Shown here piece after piece: positions 18,826-27,529 of a stretch of DNA of 64,000 nt (position 1 is its first letter; each line of letters starts with the position of its first letter). The stretch spans positions 3,360 through 67,359 of the forward strand of contig CABUXL010000007.1 of NCBI GenBank assembly GCA_902495525.1. The letters are read 5' to 3'. This DNA is from an uncultured Collinsella sp. (GTDB taxonomy: Bacteria; Actinomycetota; Coriobacteriia; Coriobacteriales; Coriobacteriaceae). The notes beneath the pieces are model-generated. The model searched no databases and was not told where the DNA came from. It was given only the letters and a program-made list of their open reading frames with translations. The position numbers were made by a program, and so were the translations under genes.

Positions 18826-19045
18826 TATTCCTCCGGACGCGGCCGCGCGTGCGGCGTCCGGGGGCTTCTGGATATGTATACGCATGCGCGGGCGGCGCGC
18901 CGCTCGACGCTTACACCCCGTGCATGCGCAAAAAGCACCTGCATGGGGTCATCGACTGTATGGTCGAGGTTTGGATTTCACCTGTAACCTTTCTCTTGAC
19001 CCTCATTAACCGCAGTAACTATAGCATCAGCATCGCCCTGCGGCA
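18826..19045 (-). promoter_or_regulatory. Leader region of the mgtE-NRAMP operon
   Basis: This is most of the 328-bp gap before mgtE. On the minus strand a TATAGT box (19023-19018) could start a transcript of about 200 nt before mgtE. It would contain an interrupted stem (CCCCATGCA pairing with TGCACGGGG) and a GC-rich hairpin, CCGGACGC at 18833-18840 with GCGTCCGG at 18854-18861, directly before the ribosome site. I see no match to the M-box consensus. A regulatory RNA is possible but unproven, and no convincing -35 box was found. Confidence 0.35.
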
Positions 19046-19100
19046 TCGAATTTATGCGCTGCACATTGCGGGCATACCAAACGCTGACGCATCCGTGACA

Positions 19101-19129
19101 TAGTCATTGGGGACGTTCTTAAATGACTA
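19101..19129. repeat. 29-bp GGGGAC hairpin repeat (REP-like)
   Basis: TAGTCATT and AATGACTA arms enclose a GGGGACGTTCTT core. The same core and arms appear in the cluster at 27530-27727. It lies 9 bp past the stop of the deacetylase-like gene and may also act as its terminator. Confidence 0.7.
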
Positions 19130-19137
19130 CCCAATAA

Positions 19138-20544
19138 CTACTCTGTGGTGTCGTTGTCCTCGACAAGTTGGGGGAACACGGCGTCCTTGGGCATGGTGGC
19201 CTTCGTCAGCGAGGTGAGCTTTTTGCTCAGCGACGTGTCCGTCTTGACCAGGTCGCTGAGCGTCACGATCTTGTAGCCGTCAGCAATGAGGCCGTCGATA
19301 ATCTGCGGCAGCGCCTCGAGCGTCTGCTCGGCGCATTCGTCTCTATCGGTGAGCAACACGATATTGCCCGGCGTCACCGAATCGAGCACCGTCGAGACCT
19401 GCTCGTCGGCACCGTTGAGCAGCCAGTCGCCCGAGTCAATATTCCACGAGACCACGGCGGAGACCAGGTCCATCGCATCAATCCAGTTTTGCTCGTCAAA
19501 GGCAGCGTAGGGAGCACGCAGCAGCATCGTCTTCACGCCGGTCGCCGACTTAATCGCATCGGTGCCTTTCATGATCTGTTCGCGTACCGCCTCACGGTCC
19601 CGACCCTTGAGCGAATCGTCGCTGTAGCTGTTGGATCCGATCTCGCACCCGGCATCGACAATCGCCTTGGCCGTGGCAGGCGAGGCCTCGGCCGCATCGC
19701 CCGAAAGGAAGAACGTCGCGGTGACGCCCTTTTCCTTGAGCACCTGCAAGATCTGCTTGGTGGCGCCGCTCGGACCCTCGTCAAACGTCAGCGCCACGTA
19801 CTTTTTGTTGCCCTTGGGCGCCACGCTGGCGCACGCAACGACGCAATCGGTGGCGGGCACAACCTCGCCGCGGTCTTGCGTCTTGCCCGACTGCTCACCA
19901 ACCCACACCTCGGAGCGGCCCTGGACACCCCACGTCTGCACATACTCGATAGCGCCCGTACCCTCGACCTTGAGCTTGGGCTCGATAACCGTAGCCTGAA
20001 CCTCGTGCTTCTCGTAGATGTTACGGCCATCCTTGACCGTCACCTTCTCGCCGCCCTCAAGTTCGCGGCTATCCCATTTGCCCTGCTTCACGCGCTTGCC
20101 GTCGACCTTCACCGACAGCTTTTCGCCCCCATGGCGCTTGAGCACGCTGTCATCGACGGCCAGCAGGTCGCCTGCGTCGTAGGTATCGGTCAACTCCTGG
20201 TCGTCGATGAGATTCTGCAGCGTAGAGCCCACACGCACCGCGGTCTTCTGGCCGTTGAGCTCCACGTCCACACTGCGGTTGACGTAGCCCACGACGGCAG
20301 CGATAAACAGCACGAGTGCGCAACCCACGGCAATGAGCGCATAGGGCAAGCGAGACGAACGACGGGGCGTACGGCTGTTGCCGATGCGCGCGCTGCGATC
20401 GCTAAAGCCGCGGCTATGGTTGAGATACATCGCGCCGGGCTTACGGTGACGGCGGCGCTGACCGCTGGGCAGCTGCCCCAGGTCGCGGCGCGCTGTCGGA
20501 TGCGCATCCGAACGCCCGTTTAAGTTGGATCCGTTTTGGTGCAT
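19138..20544 (-). CDS. Polysaccharide-deacetylase-fold protein with altered active site
   Basis: The protein has 468 residues. A basic cytoplasmic N-terminus (1-66) is followed by one membrane helix (about 68-88), a DUF348-like ubiquitin-fold segment (VDVELNGQKTAVRVGSTLQNLI, about 92-115), a second beta region, and a NodB deacetylase domain from about residue 248. Motif 1 reads TFDEGPS (Asp-255, Glu-256). Motif 2 reads GSNSYSDDSL, with Asn-305 and Asp-309 where zinc-binding histidines are expected. Motif 3 is RAPYA. The usual late His motif is ILLTD here. It is therefore either inactive or uses different ligands. It is surface-facing and probably binds or edits wall glycans. The gene has its own promoter region and ends at a GGGGAC hairpin. 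Confidence 0.8.
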   Translation of the reverse strand: MHQNGSNLNGRSDAHPTARRDLGQLPSGQRRRHRKPGAMYLNHSRGFSDRSARIGNSRTPRRSSRLPYALIAVGCALVLFIAAVVGYVNRSVDVELNGQKTAVRVGSTLQNLIDDQELTDTYDAGDLLAVDDSVLKRHGGEKLSVKVDGKRVKQGKWDSRELEGGEKVTVKDGRNIYEKHEVQATVIEPKLKVEGTGAIEYVQTWGVQGRSEVWVGEQSGKTQDRGEVVPATDCVVACASVAPKGNKKYVALTFDEGPSGATKQILQVLKEKGVTATFFLSGDAAEASPATAKAIVDAGCEIGSNSYSDDSLKGRDREAVREQIMKGTDAIKSATGVKTMLLRAPYAAFDEQNWIDAMDLVSAVVSWNIDSGDWLLNGADEQVSTVLDSVTPGNIVLLTDRDECAEQTLEALPQIIDGLIADGYKIVTLSDLVKTDTSLSKKLTSLTKATMPKDAVFPQLVEDNDTTE

Positions 20545-20565
20545 GTGCCCTCCCCCATAAACACA

Positions 20566-20595
20566 GCAAGCCGGAGCAACAGGTCTCCGGCTTGC
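20566..20595 (-). terminator. Terminator after the PRC-barrel gene
   Basis: GCAAGCCGGAG pairs perfectly with CTCCGGCTTGC across an 8-nt loop, just past the minus-strand stop at 20617. Confidence 0.7.
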
Positions 20596-20616
20596 CTCCC
20601 ATCATTTGGTACGTCG

Positions 20617-21372
20617 CTATTTTGTAGCTTTTGACGAGCCTCCGCTCGCCTTTTGGTATTCGTCCTTAAAGGCCTTGAACATGCCGCGCGTCTTGCCGAG
20701 CTGCTTGCCCAGTGCGCGACTGCCCTTGTCCACGGCAACCGATCCCTTGTCGTCGAGTACCTTGGCACCCTTTTTGACCTTGTCGCCCACCACGACGCTG
20801 GCCTCGGCGGCCTTGGCGGCCGCACCGCCCGAATACCCGAGCGACTTGACCTCGTCCGAGACGACCATCGCACCGTTCTCGTAGCCGCGCAGCATCGTCG
20901 GCGGCACCTGCGTGTCACCAACCAAAATACTCGAAGCAGCACCGGCGGTCACATAGAATGCCTGCACGATGCCCGAGCGTGGCTTGAACTCAACGTCCGA
21001 GCAATAGCCCACGACGTCGCCCGATTCCGTGCGCACGTCCATACCGACCCAGATGATGCAATCGTCCAGGTTGATGTCGAGGCGCTTGGCAGCGGCGGCA
21101 TCGTACGTGTCCTTGACGTCATCGACCGCAATGGCGCCCTCGTAGACACCAATGGCGTCGAGCGCTACGAATCGGTCGGGACGCTCGATCATGCCCGCGA
21201 TATCGGACTGGCGGACCATAAAGCCGACCACGCGCGTACCGCCCGGGGTAAAGACCGGAAAGTGAATCTTTCCGAGCTTTTTAGGGCTGCGCGGCGTGCC
21301 GTCCTTTTTGGTGCGCTTGTCCTCGGTAGGCTTGCGATAGATCTTGGCGCCGACAAAATCCCCGGCGCGCAT
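20617..21372 (-). CDS. PRC-barrel domain protein
   Basis: A cytoplasmic protein of 251 residues. Two PRC-barrel-like repeats are visible: one around 25-90 (KLGKIHFPVFTPGGTRVVGFMVR) and one around 105-170 (WVGMDVRTESGDVVGYCSDVEFKPRSG). A basic, Lys/Ala-rich tail (about 200-251) follows. PRC-barrels bind other proteins or RNA and regulate envelope or ribosome-linked processes. Its ATG overlaps the stop of the YtxH-domain gene in the string TAATG, so the two are translationally coupled. The exact function is unknown. Confidence 0.75.
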   Translation of the reverse strand: MRAGDFVGAKIYRKPTEDKRTKKDGTPRSPKKLGKIHFPVFTPGGTRVVGFMVRQSDIAGMIERPDRFVALDAIGVYEGAIAVDDVKDTYDAAAAKRLDINLDDCIIWVGMDVRTESGDVVGYCSDVEFKPRSGIVQAFYVTAGAASSILVGDTQVPPTMLRGYENGAMVVSDEVKSLGYSGGAAAKAAEASVVVGDKVKKGAKVLDDKGSVAVDKGSRALGKQLGKTRGMFKAFKDEYQKASGGSSKATK

Positions 21373-21761
21373 TATGCCTCGGTCGAGGGCTCCGCAGCCT
21401 CGGTATCAGCCTCGACGGCGTTTTCGACCACGACGTCGGCGGCAGGCGTCACGTTGCCGCCCGAAATGGCGTCGTTGAGCTGCTCGCGCAGCTGGTCCAT
21501 GCGCTCGCGGGCCAGGTCGACCTTGGCGCGCAGGTCGTCGGTCTTGGCGTCGACCATCGGGCCAAAGTCATTCACCGCAGCACGGGCCTCCTCGGCGCTG
21601 TGCTCGTAGGTGTCGCGCATATTGTCCCAGGCGTCGTTGGCGATATCGGCAGCCATGGCGCGGGTCTCGGCGCCCGAGCGCGGGGCCAGAGCAACGCCGA
21701 CAATAGCGCCGGCAGCGGCACCAAAAAGTGCGCCGGAGACAAAGCTGAAAGTCTTACCCAT
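21372..21761 (-). CDS. YtxH-like small membrane-anchored protein
   Basis: 129 residues from the ATG at 21761, which sits 7 nt after GGAGAGG; longer in-frame starts lack such a site. A glycine-rich hydrophobic segment (SGALFGAAAGAIVGVALAPRSG, about 7-28) is the hallmark of YtxH/gas-vesicle-like stress proteins. The rest is one long amphipathic helix (about 30-105) and an acidic Ala/Glu tail. Such proteins are associated with the inner membrane and with envelope or general stress. It is coupled to the PRC-barrel gene by a TAATG overlap. Confidence 0.75.
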   Translation of the reverse strand: MGKTFSFVSGALFGAAAGAIVGVALAPRSGAETRAMAADIANDAWDNMRDTYEHSAEEARAAVNDFGPMVDAKTDDLRAKVDLARERMDQLREQLNDAISGGNVTPAADVVVENAVEADTEAAEPSTEA

Positions 21762-21897
21762 GATCATTCCTCTCCTGCGGGCACGTCGGTGCCCACCGTT
21801 TGAATGCTGTCCATTATACCCGCAGCGCATCACTTGCCGCTCCGCTCATCTGCGTACGGCAAAGGCGCAGGTATGTGATGGTGATAAACGCCTAGGC

Positions 21898-22731
21898 CTA
21901 CTCCTGGGGCATAGCCGGCATGGCCACCGTGGCACCCGGGTCCTCGCCGGCGCCGTCCACGAGCGGCAGACCGCCCTCATGCGCAGGTCCTGCCGGAACC
22001 GTCGCCGCACCGCCAAAGACGGCAGCGGAGGCCTCGTGGTTCTCGGCAACCGCACCCTCGGTATCAATCGCCACCTGGGGCTCGTCGTCAAAGTTGGGGA
22101 CGCCCTGGGGCTCGGTGGGAACAGGCTCGGCGGTCGCATCGGCAACGGGCTCGGCGTCGACCGGCACATCGCCCTCGTCAGCGCCCTCGTCCTCGGCAGC
22201 ATCTTCGCCGTTCGCAGCGGCGACGGCCTCGTGAGGATCCTTGCCCTCGGCCTCGGCGCGCATGCCCAGCACCAGGTTGCGCAGGCCCGCGACCGTGCCT
22301 TCCACGTCAGGGGCAGGCTGGTCGGCGTGCAGATAGGCCCAGTCCATCATAAAGGTGGCCGAAGACAGCGCGCCGATGGCCAGCGCGTCGTCGGGGCACG
22401 AAAGCTCAACCTCAAAGACGCGCTCGTCGTGCTCGCTTACGCGCGTGCGGCCGCACGAGATGCTACCGGCAAGACCGGTCTCGTTCATGAGCTCAACCGT
22501 CACGTGCTCCAGCAAGTGGCAGAGCTCGGTCTGGCCCATGCAGTCCTGGAACTCGCGACCGGAATCGCCCAGGCACAGGTGCTTGGCAATCGCGGGCACC
22601 AGGTAGTACACGCGCGCCGTGGCCTCGATGTCCTCCGAGGTCATGAGCGGCATGCCGGGGTTCACCAGCACATGCGCGCAGATCTTGTCCTCACTGACGG
22701 TGACCTTAAGGATGTTGAACAGGCCTGCCAT
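21898..22731 (-). CDS. Stand-alone protein resembling the N-terminal domain of cyanophycin synthetase
   Basis: The protein has 277 residues. The first 145 or so resemble the CphA N-terminal domain: an EFQDCMGQTELCHLLEHVTVELMNETGL block (residues 60-87) with the HxxEH pattern, then AGSISCGRTRV and a beta-alpha region. The ATP-grasp and ligase domains that normally follow in cyanophycin synthetase are absent. A long acidic, Ala/Pro/Glu-rich low-complexity tail (about 150-277) replaces them. The ribosome site GGGGAGAG lies 2-3 nt upstream. It is 24 bp past the CNNM-family gene and same-strand, so probably co-transcribed. The similarity is judged by eye; the function of the isolated domain is unknown. 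Confidence 0.6.
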   Translation of the reverse strand: MAGLFNILKVTVSEDKICAHVLVNPGMPLMTSEDIEATARVYYLVPAIAKHLCLGDSGREFQDCMGQTELCHLLEHVTVELMNETGLAGSISCGRTRVSEHDERVFEVELSCPDDALAIGALSSATFMMDWAYLHADQPAPDVEGTVAGLRNLVLGMRAEAEGKDPHEAVAAANGEDAAEDEGADEGDVPVDAEPVADATAEPVPTEPQGVPNFDDEPQVAIDTEGAVAENHEASAAVFGGAATVPAGPAHEGGLPLVDGAGEDPGATVAMPAMPQE

Positions 22732-22755
22732 AACTCTCCCCTACTCTTCCTTGTC

Positions 22756-24129
22756 CTACTCGTCGCCGTCGTGCGGATTCGCGGAACCCGCACCCGACGT
22801 CGTCGGCTCGTCTACCGAAGACTCGGAATCCTTCTTATCGGTTTCGGCCGGAGCGATCACGCGAATGAGCGAGATGCGCTGGCCACGCATCGACTGAACT
22901 TTAAACTTGTACCCCGCGACCTCAAACACCTCTCCGATGTCGGGCACCGAGTCGCAAAGCTCCAAAATCCAGCCGGCGATGGTCTCATAATCATCGCTTT
23001 CCTCGAGCGGCCAACCAAGCTCAATCGCGTCATCGCACGAAAAACGCCCATCAACGAGCCACTCGCGGCGCGAAAGGCGCGTGAGATACTTGTTGTCGGG
23101 GTCGAACTCGTCCTCGATCTCGCCGACGATCTCCTCGACGATATCCTCGATGGTGATAATGCCGGCCGTGCCGCCGTACTCGTCCACGACCACCACGATC
23201 TGGTCGTGCGAGGTCTGCATCTCGGACAGTAGCGGCAGGATGTCCTTGGTGTCGGGCACAAAGGTGGCGTCGCGCAAAAAGCCGGCGATGGGCTGGTCAC
23301 CCTTGCCGTCGAGCGCGGGTTGGATCAGGTCCTTGATGTGCGCGATGCCGGCGACGTTGTCGGGGTCCTCGTGATAGACGGGGATGCGGCTGAAGCCGGT
23401 CTGGCGCATGGTGGACAGCACGTCGGCGACCGTCTCGTCGTCCTCGCACATGGTGGTGTCCACGCGCGGCACCATGACCTCGCGGGCAACGGTGTCGCCT
23501 AGGTCGAAGATCTCGTGGATCATGCGCTTTTCCTCGTCGAGCAGGTCGTCCTGCTCCGAGACCATGTACTTGATCTCTTCTTCCGAGACGTTTTGGCGGT
23601 CGTCGGCGCTCTTGATGCGCAGGATGCGGGCCAGGCCATCGGAGCAGGCGCCGGTCAGCCACACGAGCGGACGGGCGATCTTTTGGAAAAACGACAACGG
23701 TCCCACGACCTGCTTGGACACGCCCTCGGCATTGGCCAGGCCGATGCGCTTGGGGACGAGCTCGCCGATCACGATGGACACGAAGGCGACCGCGACGGTG
23801 ATGATGACCGGCGCCAGGCCGCGCGCGATGGCGGAGAGCGGCGCGATGCCAAAGCTCATGAGCCACGTGGCGAGCGGGTCGGACAGACTCGTCGAGGCGA
23901 CGGCGGACGAGGCGAAGCCCACGAGCGTAATGGCAACCTGGATGGTGGCGAGCAGCTGGTCGGAGTCGGCAGCCAGCTTAATGGCACGCTCGGCGCGCTT
24001 GTCGCCCTCCTCGGCCTCGTGCTCCAACACGGCGCGCTTGGCCGTGGTGAGCGCCATCTCGGACATAGAGAAGTAGCCGTTGATGAGGGTCAAAACGAGG
24101 GTGGTGATAAGGGAGATGGTTATGTCCAT
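22756..24129 (-). CDS. CNNM/CorC-type hemolysin-family membrane protein
   Basis: The 457-residue protein has the standard order: a DUF21 membrane domain with four hydrophobic helices (about 1-190; SMSEMALTTAKRAVLEHEAEEG is diagnostic), a CBS pair (about 200-330; VPRVDTTMCEDD, DEYGGTAGIITIEDIVEEIVGEIEDE) and a CorC_HlyC transporter-associated domain (about 345-430). Homologues export Mg2+ or Co2+, or confer resistance to them. A charged tail ends the protein. This is the third protein in the window plausibly linked to Mg2+ balance, along with the MgtE-like and NRAMP-related ones. A GGAGG lies about 12 nt upstream of the ATG. Confidence 0.92.
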   Translation of the reverse strand: MDITISLITTLVLTLINGYFSMSEMALTTAKRAVLEHEAEEGDKRAERAIKLAADSDQLLATIQVAITLVGFASSAVASTSLSDPLATWLMSFGIAPLSAIARGLAPVIITVAVAFVSIVIGELVPKRIGLANAEGVSKQVVGPLSFFQKIARPLVWLTGACSDGLARILRIKSADDRQNVSEEEIKYMVSEQDDLLDEEKRMIHEIFDLGDTVAREVMVPRVDTTMCEDDETVADVLSTMRQTGFSRIPVYHEDPDNVAGIAHIKDLIQPALDGKGDQPIAGFLRDATFVPDTKDILPLLSEMQTSHDQIVVVVDEYGGTAGIITIEDIVEEIVGEIEDEFDPDNKYLTRLSRREWLVDGRFSCDDAIELGWPLEESDDYETIAGWILELCDSVPDIGEVFEVAGYKFKVQSMRGQRISLIRVIAPAETDKKDSESSVDEPTTSGAGSANPHDGDE

Positions 24130-24239
24130 CGGGAGTTTCTCGAACCTCCAAGATTCGGGACGTCAGGTTAAAACGTTGATGGCGGATACGGCAATTGCAC
24201 CGGCGCCCAAACGAGAACGCGGGCGCGCAGGCGTGGTCG

Positions 24240-24923
24240 CTAGATTACGAAGAGGATCACCGCCATGAACTGGAAGATGCTGCCGGCGAGCACCCACAGG
24301 TGAAACACGCTGTGCAGATAGCGCACGTTTTTGGCGATATAGAACGGCACGCCCGCGGTGTAGCACACGCCGCCGACGGCGAGCAGGGCAAGTGCCACGG
24401 GGTTGAGCAGCGCAACAAGTTCGGGCAGCTTAAAGACAACGAGCCAGCCCATCAGCAGGTAGACCAGGCCGCTTACCCAATGCGGCTGGCGCTCGCGTAG
24501 GAAGCACTCGAGGGCGATGCCGATGATGGCGATGGCCCATACGGCAAAGAACAGCACAGCGCCGCCGTCGTTTGCGAGCGTGATGAGGCAAAACGGCGTA
24601 TAGCTGCCGGCTATGAGCAGGTAGATGCAGCTGTGGTCGATGATGCGAAACACGCGCTTGGCGCGCGCGGGCTGAATCGCGTGGTAGAGCGTGGAGGCTA
24701 GGTATTCGAGGATAATGCTGACGCCATAGACAATCGCCGCGGCCATATGGGCCGGGCCTCCGCCGCGCAGGGCGGCGAATACGATCAGGAGCACCAGGCC
24801 CGCGATACCCAGCAGGCAGCCGACACCATGGGTGACGGAGTTCATGATCTCCTCGCCCACTGTGTAGTGTGGAACGGCCGCGGTCTTGGGTCGCGGCTTA
24901 GAACTGTCGCTCGAATCGGACAT
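24240..24923 (-). CDS. Hemolysin III / PAQR-family membrane protein
   Basis: About 227 residues from the ATG at 24923, which follows GGAGG by 11 nt; a TTG at 24941 is an alternative start with no ribosome site. Seven membrane helices with the family's markers are visible: an early HGVGCLLGIAGL, EYLASTLYHA (Ser and His of the metal site), DHSCIYLLIAGSYTPFC, and a late histidine pair near LHSVFHLWVLAG. Members are membrane-remodelling or receptor-like proteins with a proposed zinc-dependent hydrolase activity. The pore-forming label is historical. Monocistronic. Confidence 0.88.
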   Translation of the reverse strand: MSDSSDSSKPRPKTAAVPHYTVGEEIMNSVTHGVGCLLGIAGLVLLIVFAALRGGGPAHMAAAIVYGVSIILEYLASTLYHAIQPARAKRVFRIIDHSCIYLLIAGSYTPFCLITLANDGGAVLFFAVWAIAIIGIALECFLRERQPHWVSGLVYLLMGWLVVFKLPELVALLNPVALALLAVGGVCYTAGVPFYIAKNVRYLHSVFHLWVLAGSIFQFMAVILFVI

Positions 24924-25031
24924 GCCGGTTACATCCTCCAACGTAAAGAGTTCTCAACACTATATCAAAGCGTCTAGGTACGTGCGAAATTTGCACCATA
25001 CGTGACCCTTTGTTTACCCATTCTTTGCCTG

Positions 25032-25060
25032 TTGACGCATCAACGGCGAACGTCCATAAT
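25032..25060 (+). promoter_or_regulatory. Sigma-70-type promoter of the alpha/beta hydrolase gene
   Basis: TTGACG (25032-25037) and CATAAT (25055-25060) are exactly 17 bp apart. An imperfect palindrome, ATGTT...AACAT (25074-25091), lies just downstream in the leader and could be an operator. Confidence 0.65.
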
Positions 25061-25109
25061 GCGCTTGCATTAAATGTTGATTTATTAACATCTTATAGGA
25101 GAATACCGC

Positions 25110-26075
25110 ATGGCTCAAAACGCACGTTCCCATCGAAAGCTCAAGATAGCCGGCGTCGTTGCGCTGGTGCTCGTTGTCGCGCTGCTGGGGTTTGCCGGCA
25201 ACTTTTTGTTTGACTTTGCCCTGAACCCCCAAGCGCCGTACACCATGAAGATGATGCAGGATGGCAAGGACGCCGAAAAGGGCGAGCAGATGGACGCCGA
25301 GGAGGGCGAGGCACGGGCGTGGTTTAAGGAAAACCGCGAGAGCAGCAGCCTCACCGCGAACGACGGGACCGAGCTTGCCGCCTGGTATTTTGCTGCGTCG
25401 GAGAGCACGCACGACTACGCCGTCTGCCTGCATGGATATACCAACGAGCCCATCGGTATGGCCCGATACGTCAAGCGATTCCACGACCGCGGCATGAACG
25501 TACTCGCACCCGCCGCACGCGCCCACGAGCGCTCCGGCGGCGACTATATCGGCATGGGCTGGCCCGAGCGGCTCGATGTCGTCGCATGGATCGAGCGAAT
25601 CGTTCAGGCTGACCCCGAGGCGCGCATCCTGGTCTTTGGCGAGTCGATGGGTGCGGCAACCGCCATGAACGTCGCGGGGGAATCTCTGCCCGCAAACGTG
25701 AAATGCATTATCGAGGACTGCGGTTATACGAGTGTTTGGGACGAGTTTTCTCTGCAGCTCAAGGACGTGTTCGGCCTGCCCAGCTTTCCCTTGCTCGATA
25801 TAGCAAACTTGGTGTGCAACGTGCGCGCGGGCTACGACTTTCATAAGGCGAGCAGTGTGGAGCAACTCAAACACGCGACGGTTCCCATGCTGTTTATCCA
25901 CGGCGACCAGGACACCTTTGTACCGTACAGCATGCTCGACCAAAATTACGACGCGTGCGCCAGCAAGGTCAAGCAAAAGCTCACTATCCATGGCGCCACC
26001 CACGCCAAGAGCGCGCAGGTCGACCCCGAACTCTACTGGAACACGGTCGACAACTTCCTCGACAAGAATTTTTAG
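25110..26075 (+). CDS. Membrane-anchored alpha/beta hydrolase
   Basis: The 321-residue protein has one N-terminal membrane anchor (about 12-38), then an alpha/beta hydrolase fold facing outside. The catalytic triad is visible: Ser-179 in the elbow GESMGAA, an Asp in HGDQDTFVPY (about 269), and a His in HGATHAKSA (about 300). The oxyanion region is LHGYTNEP near 108. It is similar in size and layout to Bacillus YqkD-type and cell-surface esterases. The substrate is unknown. An AGGAG site precedes the ATG, and a good promoter and a terminator bracket it, so it is a single-gene unit. Confidence 0.88.
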   Translation: MAQNARSHRKLKIAGVVALVLVVALLGFAGNFLFDFALNPQAPYTMKMMQDGKDAEKGEQMDAEEGEARAWFKENRESSSLTANDGTELAAWYFAASESTHDYAVCLHGYTNEPIGMARYVKRFHDRGMNVLAPAARAHERSGGDYIGMGWPERLDVVAWIERIVQADPEARILVFGESMGAATAMNVAGESLPANVKCIIEDCGYTSVWDEFSLQLKDVFGLPSFPLLDIANLVCNVRAGYDFHKASSVEQLKHATVPMLFIHGDQDTFVPYSMLDQNYDACASKVKQKLTIHGATHAKSAQVDPELYWNTVDNFLDKNF

Positions 26076-26153
26076 GCAAAAAGCAACGTCTGGGGTTTTG
26101 TTGCCAAAAATCGGTTTGTGGTCGGCGGTATTCGATTTTTCACCGCACTTCCG

Positions 26154-26192
26154 AAAAGCCGCCCGTGAGCGCTGTGCTCACAGGCGGCTTTT
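26154..26192. terminator. Bidirectional terminator
   Basis: AAAAGCCGCC pairs with GGCGGCTTTT around a GTGAGC/GCTCAC stem. T-runs are present on both strands, between two convergent genes. Confidence 0.8.
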
Positions 26193-26239
26193 GCTCAACT
26201 AACGCTACAAAGGCGCTTATTTTGTCCAATAGCTAGGCG

Positions 26240-27445
26240 CTACTTGACCTCGATGAGCTCATACTCGCTCGTGCCCAGGCCAATCTTCTCGGCGTGCGCG
26301 ATGCACACGCGCCAGTCGGTGTCGGGATGCGTGATGCAGAAGGGATCCTTGGCCTGCTCGCCCTCCAGATGCTCGTGGTTGTGCTCCATCTTGGCCGCGC
26401 TATCGGTGAGCTCGGTGTTGGGCAGCGGCTCGGATGCCATGACGGCATCGGCGCAGGCCTGGTCAATGGCGACCGGGTCGAAGCTCGCGAACATGCCGAT
26501 ATCGTTGACGATAGGCGTGTCGTTTTCGGGATGGCAATCGCAGTTGGGGCTGATATCCATAGCCAGCGAAATGTGGAAGCTGGGACGATCCTGGACAACG
26601 GCCTTGGTGTACTCGGCGATCTTACAGTTGAGCACGTCGGCCGCGGCTTCATAGCCGGGCTTGATGGCGTCCTGGTTGCACACGCCGATGCAGCGGCCGC
26701 AGCCCACGCAGCGATCGTGGTCGATAGCGGCCACGTGCACCGTGCGAGTAGCGCCGCCGGCAAGCTCGCGTTCGCGGGTGCCATCGAACGAGATAGCGTT
26801 GTGCGCGCAGATCTTTTCGCAGGCACGGCAGCCAACGCAGTGCTCGGGCGCGACGTTCGGCTTGCCGGCGGCATGCTGCTCCATCTTGCCGGCGCGACTG
26901 CCGCCGCCCATGCCCAGGTTCTTCATGGCACCGCCAAAGCCGGCCTGCTCATGACCCTTAAAGTGGGTGAGGCTGATCACGATATCGGCATCCATGAGCG
27001 CCTGACCGATCTTGGCCTCGTGCACGTACTCGCCGCCCTCGACCGGGACAAGCGCCTCGTCGGTGCCCTTGAGGCCGTCGGCGATGATGATCTGGCAACC
27101 CGTAGCATACGGGGTAAAGCCGTTCTGGTAGGCGGTATCAATGTGCTCGAGCGCGTTTTTGCGGCTACCCACATAGAGCGTGTTGCAGTCGGTGAGGAAG
27201 GGCTTGCCACCCAGCTCCTTCACGACATCCGCGACGGCGCGGGCGTAGTTGGGACGCAAAAAACTCAGGTTGCCCAGCTCGCCAAAGTGAATCTTAATGG
27301 CGACGAACTTGTTCTCAAAGTCGATCTGCTCAATTCCGGCGTGACGGATGAGGCGCTTGAGCTTGTCGAGCTGGCTCTCGCGAGCATGCGTGCGCAGGTT
27401 GGTGAAGTACACCTTAGCGGGTGCTGCGGGTGCAGTTGCGGTCAT
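26240..27445 (-). CDS. DUF362 domain protein with two [4Fe-4S] clusters
   Basis: The protein has 401 residues. The DUF362 domain (about 1-185 and again after 270) surrounds a ferredoxin-type insert with two complete four-Cys motifs: CVGCRACEKIC with its partner Pro/Ala-Asn segment at about 198-212, and CVGCGRCIGVC at about 245-258. Such proteins are predicted iron-sulphur oxidoreductases in anaerobes, with no settled substrate. The start is ATG with GAGGGGA upstream. It is alone on the minus strand between a terminator and a repeat cluster. Confidence 0.88.
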   Translation of the reverse strand: MTATAPAAPAKVYFTNLRTHARESQLDKLKRLIRHAGIEQIDFENKFVAIKIHFGELGNLSFLRPNYARAVADVVKELGGKPFLTDCNTLYVGSRKNALEHIDTAYQNGFTPYATGCQIIIADGLKGTDEALVPVEGGEYVHEAKIGQALMDADIVISLTHFKGHEQAGFGGAMKNLGMGGGSRAGKMEQHAAGKPNVAPEHCVGCRACEKICAHNAISFDGTRERELAGGATRTVHVAAIDHDRCVGCGRCIGVCNQDAIKPGYEAAADVLNCKIAEYTKAVVQDRPSFHISLAMDISPNCDCHPENDTPIVNDIGMFASFDPVAIDQACADAVMASEPLPNTELTDSAAKMEHNHEHLEGEQAKDPFCITHPDTDWRVCIAHAEKIGLGTSEYELIEVK

Positions 27446-27529
27446 AGATCTATCCCCTCGGTCTATATGGCGTTACAGACATAGAGGATGGTACCAGTTA
27501 AAGCAGAGTTAAAGTCAAGTACGGCACCT

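Noticed and set aside
18826..19045. M-box (Mg2+) riboswitch in front of mgtE
   Set aside because: The leader is a plausible place, but none of the conserved M-box segments could be matched by eye.
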